DNA from: CAG-217 sp963638105
GTDB lineage: Bacteria; Bacillota; Clostridia; Oscillospirales; Acutalibacteraceae
Assembly: GCA_963638105.1 (NCBI GenBank)
Contig: CAVHPP010000008.1
Coordinates: 1-64,000 of the forward strand
DNA length: 64,000 nt
Direction of reading: 5' to 3'
A program made the position numbers and the translations under genes. A model generated the notes under the pieces. The model made no database searches and had not been told where the DNA came from. It saw only the letters and a list, made by a program, of their open reading frames with translations. Shown here one piece after another: positions 58,798-64,000 of this stretch; within the stretch, counting starts at the first letter, position 1; every line of letters begins with the position of its first letter.

Positions 58798-60052
58798 GGT
58801 TCGTCCTCTTGATATTTGCCCCTACCGCAGTGAGTACGGTCGGCAAGTCCTCATACCCGCGGGTAATATGATGAATTTCGCTGATGGTGGAAGTACCGGC
58901 AGCAGCCAATGCAGCAACCACCAAGGCGGCACCGCCACGCAAGTCCGTAGCCTCTGCCTTTGCCCCATGGAGCGTAGGCACACCGCGAATGACCTCCGTT
59001 TTGCCGCTAACAGCAATGTCACAGCCAAAGCGCTGCAACTGGCAGGTATAACGAAATCGATTTTCAAATATATTCTCACAGATCACAGATGTGCCCCGAG
59101 CAGTGGCAGCTGCGGCGGCAAGCACTGCCTGGCTGTCTGTGGGAAATCCCGGATACGGCATGGTGGTCAGCCGCTTAAAGGCGCGCAGCCGCTCCGGCGC
59201 TGTGATCAATAGATCTGTGCCGTCCAGGCGCAGGTCACATCCCATCTCCTGAAACACCGGCAGCACCGGTGCCAAATGCGCCGTGCGCACCTGCCGCAGC
59301 AACAGTTTACCCCCGGTAATGGCCGCAGCGCTCATATATGTTGACGCCACGATCCGATCCGGGATCACAGTATGCGCCGTGCCGTGGAGCGACGGTACAC
59401 CCTCAACGATCACCGTGCCGTTGCCATCTACCAGCACCTTGCCACCCACTGCATTTAAGAAGTCTGCCAGATCACCGATCTCCGGCTCCCGCGCTGCGTT
59501 CATTAAGGTAGTCACGCCCTTGGCGGTACAGGCCGCCAGCATCACGCACTCTGTGGCACCGACGCTGGGGAACGGCAAATGTATGGGGCAACCCACCAGG
59601 CCACCGGGCGCCGTGCAGTGCATACAGCAGCCGTCCTCCGTGACCCGAGCACCCAGCAGCCGCAGAGCGGACAGGTGCAGATCAATGGGTCGCAGTCCAA
59701 TATCGCATCCACCGGGATAACATACGGTGGCGCAGCCTGCCCGACTGAGAATCGCCGGTAAAAACAGCATGCTGGAGCGCATGGTACGCATCATTTCTTC
59801 GGAAATACAGGTGCCGCTCATCATCGTAGCGTCAACGGTCACTACCCCCGGCTCCTGCTGCACCCGGCAGCCCAGAGACTGCAAAATGGCAGCGGCCGCC
59901 GCCACATCAGACAGCGCCGGGCAATTATGTATTTCACACACCCCGGGTACCAGCAGCGTGCCGGCTAAAATAGGCAGCGCTGCGTTTTTGGCGCCGTGCA
60001 CCGGCAGCACGCCCCGGAGTTTGGTCTGACCCTCGATTACATACTGTTCCAT
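58769..60052 (-). CDS. murA: UDP-N-acetylglucosamine 1-carboxyvinyltransferase
   Basis: This 427-residue enzyme transfers enolpyruvate from PEP to UDP-GlcNAc, the first committed step of peptidoglycan synthesis. GAKNAALPI near residue 20 and PGGCDIGLRP with Cys116 (the residue alkylated by fosfomycin) are intact, as is EPEIGDLADFLN. In the Bacillus cluster this place is held by murB, so a MurA here is a rearrangement. It lies between murG and divIB in the same operon. Confidence 0.94.
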   Translation of the reverse strand: MEQYVIEGQTKLRGVLPVHGAKNAALPILAGTLLVPGVCEIHNCPALSDVAAAAAILQSLGCRVQQEPGVVTVDATMMSGTCISEEMMRTMRSSMLFLPAILSRAGCATVCYPGGCDIGLRPIDLHLSALRLLGARVTEDGCCMHCTAPGGLVGCPIHLPFPSVGATECVMLAACTAKGVTTLMNAAREPEIGDLADFLNAVGGKVLVDGNGTVIVEGVPSLHGTAHTVIPDRIVASTYMSAAAITGGKLLLRQVRTAHLAPVLPVFQEMGCDLRLDGTDLLITAPERLRAFKRLTTMPYPGFPTDSQAVLAAAAATARGTSVICENIFENRFRYTCQLQRFGCDIAVSGKTEVIRGVPTLHGAKAEATDLRGGAALVVAALAAAGTSTISEIHHITRGYEDLPTVLTAVGANIKRTNHETKDTRTA

Positions 60053-60108
60053 TCCATCACCCTCGTACTTGCCATACTATGCAAGGAGGGGACTTTGGGT
60101 GTATCAGG

Positions 60109-61233
60109 TTATTTTGCCTTTGCCAGGTCCAGGATTACATCGGCAATGCGGCTGCGAGCGTCAGCCACAGACATAGCCTTGGCATTACGCTCAATTTCAA
60201 ACAGCTTTTCTTTATCGGAAAGCAACTCGTCCATCATGGCAGACAAGGTATCTGCGGACAAGTCCTTCTCCTCCAAAATACGGGCGGCATTACGATTTAC
60301 CAGCGCCATCGCGTTGTGGAACTGGTGATTCTCTGCCACATAGGGCGAGGGAATTAAAATGGATGCCTTGCCCATGGCCTCAATCTCAGACAGAGAGGAG
60401 GCGCCGGCACGGCCGATTACCAGATCCGCCGCCGCCATACATACATCCATATTGTCAATATACTGGCGCACTTCCACGGTGCCCTTGCGGCCATCGGTAA
60501 AGCCCGCCTGCGCAAACTTCTCTAAATATTCGCCGCCGTTGGTGCCCACGGAATGAATATGGTAACAGCTGCCGTCCTCTGCATGGCGCAGAAGAATGGG
60601 CAGCATGGCCTCATTTAGGGGCTTAGCACCCAGAGAGCCGCCAAAGGACAGCACCAACATTTGACCGTCCGGTATGCCCAGTCCTGCCCGGGCAGCCGCC
60701 CGATCGGCACACAGCAGTTGACCGCGCACCGGCAGGCCGGTAACCACCGGCGGATTCTTCGGCATTAAGTGCTTGGCAGCGTCCTCTACCGTCAGCATAA
60801 CTCGATCCACTGTTTTGGCCAGGGTTTTATTGGTAATGCCCGGGTAGGCGTTTTGCTCGTGAATACAAGTGGGAATGCCCAGCTTCACCGCCTGTTGCAG
60901 CACCGGACCGCTGACATAACCGCCAAAGCCCACCACCACATCCGGCTGAAAGTCGGTGAGAATCTGTTTACATTTCTTTTCGCTTTTCATCAGCCAGGCC
61001 ACCGTGCGCACATTGTGGGCAATGGCTGCCGGTGAAAAGGAACGGCGAAAGCCGCTGATCTGAATGGTTTTAAAATCAAACCCGGCAGCAGGCACCAAAC
61101 GACTTTCCATATGATCCGCCGTGCCTACAAACAAAAATTCTGCCTCAGGATATTTTTCTCTTAAATAGGAAGCCACAGCCAAAGCCGGGTTAATATGACC
61201 GGCTGTACCGCCGGTGGCAAACAGGAGCTTCAT
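60109..61233 (-). CDS. murG: UDP-GlcNAc:undecaprenyl-PP-MurNAc-pentapeptide GlcNAc transferase
   Basis: This 374-residue GT-B enzyme makes lipid II from lipid I at the inner membrane face. GGTAGHINPALA near residue 8, SFGGSLGAKPLN and RAGASSLSEIEAMGKASILIPSPYVAENHQ in segments match MurG. I start it at 61233 (MKLLFATGG), in a four-base overlap with ftsW. A frame continuing to 61455 is ftsW shadow. Confidence 0.95.
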   Translation of the reverse strand: MKLLFATGGTAGHINPALAVASYLREKYPEAEFLFVGTADHMESRLVPAAGFDFKTIQISGFRRSFSPAAIAHNVRTVAWLMKSEKKCKQILTDFQPDVVVGFGGYVSGPVLQQAVKLGIPTCIHEQNAYPGITNKTLAKTVDRVMLTVEDAAKHLMPKNPPVVTGLPVRGQLLCADRAAARAGLGIPDGQMLVLSFGGSLGAKPLNEAMLPILLRHAEDGSCYHIHSVGTNGGEYLEKFAQAGFTDGRKGTVEVRQYIDNMDVCMAAADLVIGRAGASSLSEIEAMGKASILIPSPYVAENHQFHNAMALVNRNAARILEEKDLSADTLSAMMDELLSDKEKLFEIERNAKAMSVADARSRIADVILDLAKAK

Positions 61234-62453
61234 TCGCTTACCTCCACTCTTTGATTGTTTTTGCGTGATACGGAGAGCACCACGCCGATCTCGCCCAGCA
61301 ACAGGATCAGCGCTGTGCCGCCGTAACTGAAGAACGGCAGAGCAATACCTGTGTTGGGAATGGTATCTGTGACCACCATAATGTTCAGCACCACCTGAAA
61401 CCCGATCTGAGCCATAATGCCCAGCACCAGTAGGGAGCCGAACCGATTGGGGCACTTTTTGGCAATATCAATACCGCGCCACACCAAAAGCCCAAACAGC
61501 AGGATAATGAATGCAGCGCCTACAAAGCCCAATTCCTCACATACAATAGAAAAGATAAAGTCGTTTTGCGGCTCGGACACATACAGGTACTTCTGCTTGG
61601 AATTGCCCAGTCCGGTGCCGAACAGGCCGCCGGAACCGATGGCGTAAAGGGAATTATTAGTCTGCCAGCGCAGATCATCCGGCGAGTAGCTTTTATCCAG
61701 CCAGGCGCGTATGCGCTCGCCGGCGTAGTTCTCCAGCAGTTCCGGATTGACCACCACCAGCACTGCCACAGCTGCCACGATACCAACGCCGATGGCAAAC
61801 AACTTCCAGTTACTGCCCCCGGCCCACATCAGCGACGCACCGATGAGAAAAACCAAAATGGTACAGGACATGTGGTGCTCTAAATAGATCAGTCCGCAAA
61901 ACACCGCTATGATTAAAATGGGATACACAAAGCCGTACTTAAACTTGCGCATTTGGTGATAATACTTGGTAATATAATTGGCCATCACCACAGACACGGT
62001 AAACTTGGCTAAATCTGACGGCTGAAAGGTAAAGGGACCGATAGGGATCCAACGGCGAAAGCCTCGCAGATTTGTGTGGTACACCAGCACCAAACAAAGC
62101 AGCGCCAATGTAACCAGCAGCAGCGGCACGGTAGCCGCCTGGATCACCTTATAATTCAGTTTGGATAGAATAAACATCGCCACCAGGCCCAGGACGGCAA
62201 AAATCAGCTGGCGGCTGATATAAGCATAGCTGTTGCCTTTATCATTATAAAAAGCATAGGCATAGGAGGCGGAAAAAAGCATCACCAGCCCAATGGTGAG
62301 CAGCAGCAAAGACAGCGCCAAAAACGGCACATCAAAGGAGCCGGTGACCCAAATATCACTTTTTTTCAACCGCTTTTTGCCGCCTTTTTGCATTGGCAGC
62401 ACCCGTTCCCCTTCGCTGTGGGAAGGCAATGCGTTATCTGCGTGGTAAGCCAC
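61230..62453 (-). CDS. ftsW: Lipid II glycosyltransferase FtsW/SpoVE-type (SEDS)
   Basis: This 407-residue protein has ten membrane helices and the SEDS signatures GFRRWIPIGPFTFQPSDLAK, SPDDLRWQTNNSLYAIGSGG and GIALPFFSYGG. The N-terminal 37 residues are cytoplasmic and basic. SEDS proteins polymerise glycan strands with a class B PBP at the septum. In Bacillus the gene at this locus is spoVE, with the same fold; vegetative versus sporulation use cannot be separated here. Confidence 0.93.
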   Translation of the reverse strand: MAYHADNALPSHSEGERVLPMQKGGKKRLKKSDIWVTGSFDVPFLALSLLLLTIGLVMLFSASYAYAFYNDKGNSYAYISRQLIFAVLGLVAMFILSKLNYKVIQAATVPLLLVTLALLCLVLVYHTNLRGFRRWIPIGPFTFQPSDLAKFTVSVVMANYITKYYHQMRKFKYGFVYPILIIAVFCGLIYLEHHMSCTILVFLIGASLMWAGGSNWKLFAIGVGIVAAVAVLVVVNPELLENYAGERIRAWLDKSYSPDDLRWQTNNSLYAIGSGGLFGTGLGNSKQKYLYVSEPQNDFIFSIVCEELGFVGAAFIILLFGLLVWRGIDIAKKCPNRFGSLLVLGIMAQIGFQVVLNIMVVTDTIPNTGIALPFFSYGGTALILLLGEIGVVLSVSRKNNQRVEVSE

Positions 62454-62484
62454 AGAATGCTCCTTTCTGTTCTTTCTTTAAATT

Positions 62485-63534
62485 TTATTTACCATAGGTG
62501 CCCTTAATCAGCAGCACCAATGCGAGAATACATCCGGCGGCGTTTACCAATGAAAACACAACGCAGATCTTCTTTTCTTTCCAGCCGCACATCTCAAAGT
62601 GATGGTGAATGGGCGCCATTTTGAAAATACGCTTGCCGTGGGTGATCTTAAAGTAACCGATCTGGATAATATCACTCATGGTCTCGCACACATAAACGAT
62701 ACCGAAAAGCAGCAGCAAAATCGGGCACTTGATACAGTAGCCTAAAGCCGCAACCAGGCCACCCAGGAACAGGCTGCCTGTGTCGCCCATAAAGGTCTTA
62801 GCCGGGTTCCAGTTCCAGCACAGGAAGCCCAACACGCCGCCCAAAATAGCGGCCGCCAAAATGGACATACCCGTGTAGCCGCAGTACATACCAAAATAGA
62901 TAAAGGCAATGGCTACGGTGGCGGTCACCGAGGAACAAAGGCCGTCGATGCCGTCGGTTAAATTCACGGAATTTACCGTGCCGTAAATGATAAAGATGGA
63001 CAGCACCCAAAACAGCAGTCCGGTGCCAAAATTGCGCTCAAAGTTCACGGAACCGGCAAAAGGCAAGTACCACACCGTGTTGTGGGAGAACCACAGGGTG
63101 GCCACATATCCCACTGCCACAATCAGCTGACCCAAGGACTTCTGCTTAGCAGACAGGCCCTTGTTGCGCTTCAGCTTGATTTTGATAAAATCGTCGGTAA
63201 AGCCTACAATCCCGTTGCCGAGGGCCAGGCACAGACCCGCCACCAGCAGAATGATCTCCCGCCCGGGGAGCAGTTCGGAGTAGGCGCTCTCCAGCGACTC
63301 GCCGGAGAAGTGTAGGGTCAAGGCACCTACGATAAAAGCCACGATGATCCCGATAATAAACATCAACCCGCCCATATTGGGCGTGCCCTGCTTTTTCTTA
63401 TGCCACACGGGGCCAATGTCCAAAATGGTTTGACCGAAGTGCAGCTTGCGCAACCAGGGAATGATCACAAACCCCAGCCCTGCAGTGACGGCAAAGGCCA
63501 CCACCAAACTGATCAGAACAGATACAATAGACAT
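62485..63534 (-). CDS. mraY: Phospho-N-acetylmuramoyl-pentapeptide-transferase
   Basis: This 349-residue membrane enzyme has about ten helices and makes lipid I. Catalytic-region motifs visible are GFTDDFIKI, NLTDGIDGLCSSV, FMGDTGSLFLGG and the His-rich APIHHHFEMCGWKE. I start at the ATG at 63534 in a TAATG overlap with murF; a GTG at 63549 lies in its ribosome-binding region. ftsW follows after 31 bp, so murD, usually between them, is missing. Confidence 0.95.
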   Translation of the reverse strand: MSIVSVLISLVVAFAVTAGLGFVIIPWLRKLHFGQTILDIGPVWHKKKQGTPNMGGLMFIIGIIVAFIVGALTLHFSGESLESAYSELLPGREIILLVAGLCLALGNGIVGFTDDFIKIKLKRNKGLSAKQKSLGQLIVAVGYVATLWFSHNTVWYLPFAGSVNFERNFGTGLLFWVLSIFIIYGTVNSVNLTDGIDGLCSSVTATVAIAFIYFGMYCGYTGMSILAAAILGGVLGFLCWNWNPAKTFMGDTGSLFLGGLVAALGYCIKCPILLLLFGIVYVCETMSDIIQIGYFKITHGKRIFKMAPIHHHFEMCGWKEKKICVVFSLVNAAGCILALVLLIKGTYGK

Positions 63535-64000
63535 TATGCCTTCTCCCACCTTTCATACACCGTGTGCATTACATCCTCCAGGTGCATCCCACGGCTGCCC
63601 TTAAAGAGCACACCGTCACCGGGTTGTACCTGCTGCGCCAGCGACTGCGCCAGCGCCTCTTTTGTGTCAAACAGTCGGGCGTTTTCCAGCCCCGCCTGCT
63701 TGGCCGCTTCTACAATATAGGCAGCGTCTGCCCCATAGGCCAGCACGCCGTCTATGCCATTCTCTGCCGCCATCTTGCCCACTTGGGTGTGTGCCTCCTT
63801 GGCGTAATCTCCCAACTCCAGCATGGCTCCCAACACCGCATAGCGGCGATGCACCGGCAGCTTGCCCAAGGTTTGCAATGCCGCGCGCATGGAGTCCGGG
63901 CTGGCATTATAGCAGTCCTCAATCACCTGCACGCCACCCACCTGCACCAAATTTTGGCGCATACCGGCAGGCACATAGTTTGCCAGGGCTGACGCAGCAG
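63534..64000 (-). CDS. murF: UDP-MurNAc-tripeptide--D-Ala-D-Ala ligase (3' part, cut by window edge)
   Basis: Only the last ~155 codons are in the window; the frame stays open to base 64000 and the N-terminus lies beyond. The segment ALANYVPAGMRQ, EDCYNASPDSMRAAL, RYAVLGAMLELGDYA and VLFKGSRGMHLE is the C-terminal substrate-binding domain of MurF, which adds D-Ala-D-Ala to the stem peptide. It precedes mraY with a one-base overlap. Confidence 0.93.
   Translation of the reverse strand, partial: AASALANYVPAGMRQNLVQVGGVQVIEDCYNASPDSMRAALQTLGKLPVHRRYAVLGAMLELGDYAKEAHTQVGKMAAENGIDGVLAYGADAAYIVEAAKQAGLENARLFDTKEALAQSLAQQVQPGDGVLFKGSRGMHLEDVMHTVYERWEKA

Noticed and set aside
1..64000. CRISPR arrays, insertion sequences, prophage or integrated elements
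   Set aside because: No spaced direct repeats, transposase, integrase or phage genes were seen anywhere; gene order and composition look like ordinary chromosome.

Overview
The window looks like chromosomal DNA of an anaerobic, endospore-forming gut Clostridia, probably Oscillospirales/Ruminococcaceae-like; no rRNA is present to settle this. The evidence is Gram-positive gene content (cdaA-cdaR, trkAH, a division/cell-wall cluster, lipoproteins with Cys lipoboxes, a sortase-like C-terminal anchor), sporulation genes (both dipicolinate synthase subunits and an intact sigK), strict-anaerobe enzymes (an anaerobic sulfatase-maturase-type radical SAM protein, a butyrate-type CoA-transferase) and host-glycan enzymes (a GH110-like beta-helix protein, GH2, GH38). 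The DNA is moderately GC-rich by eye. I saw no insertion sequence, prophage, CRISPR array or rRNA operon. Most intergenic regions hold clean promoters with 17-bp spacers and strong hairpin terminators.

Layout. 1-5000: tRNA-Leu(GAG), then the polyamine importer operon potABCD-gph (minus strand), every junction overlapping. 5000-9700: spoVFA/spoVFB behind a SigK-type promoter, divergent murC, and a GH110-like enzyme. 9700-14300: CoA-transferase plus a stand-alone E2-type acyltransferase (plus strand), then the c-di-AMP synthase pair cdaA-cdaR (minus). 14350-23300 (minus): DUF3343 + cysteine desulfurase-like pair, a GPH/MelB-type transporter with a long coiled-coil tail, and a four-gene operon (secreted beta-helix protein, Sir2, anSME-like radical SAM, degenerate transglutaminase-like lipoprotein). 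23380-29220 (plus): mnmA, a GldA-like dehydrogenase, a TrpXYZ-type ABC importer and exonuclease III. 29290-33724 (minus): S26-type peptidase, ABC exporter (probable CUG start), GH2 enzyme, cyclophilin.

33800-36165 (plus) is the most striking part. A cobalamin riboswitch with a terminator platform controls two surface proteins that together look like a transcobalamin/intrinsic factor split in two: a lipoprotein with the DUF4430 (transcobalamin C-terminal-like) domain and a cell-wall-anchored alpha/alpha-toroid protein. It is followed by a putative signalling operon (membrane zinc-ribbon/LRR protein, HTH-like protein, atypical Ser/Thr kinase) and sigK.

39900-64000: an orphan fumarase beta subunit with a coiled-coil partner, two tandem membrane parvulins, an O-antigen-ligase-like protein, trkA-trkH, a split ThrE exporter, a histidine phosphatase, DUF188, glycerate kinase, a small unknown protein with a GH38 alpha-mannosidase, a gene-free stretch with DnaA-box-like 9-mers, then ftsZ and the operon murF-mraY-ftsW-murG-murA-divIB (minus strand). 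This cluster lacks murD, murB and ftsA at their usual places, and murC lies about 50 kb away in the same window.
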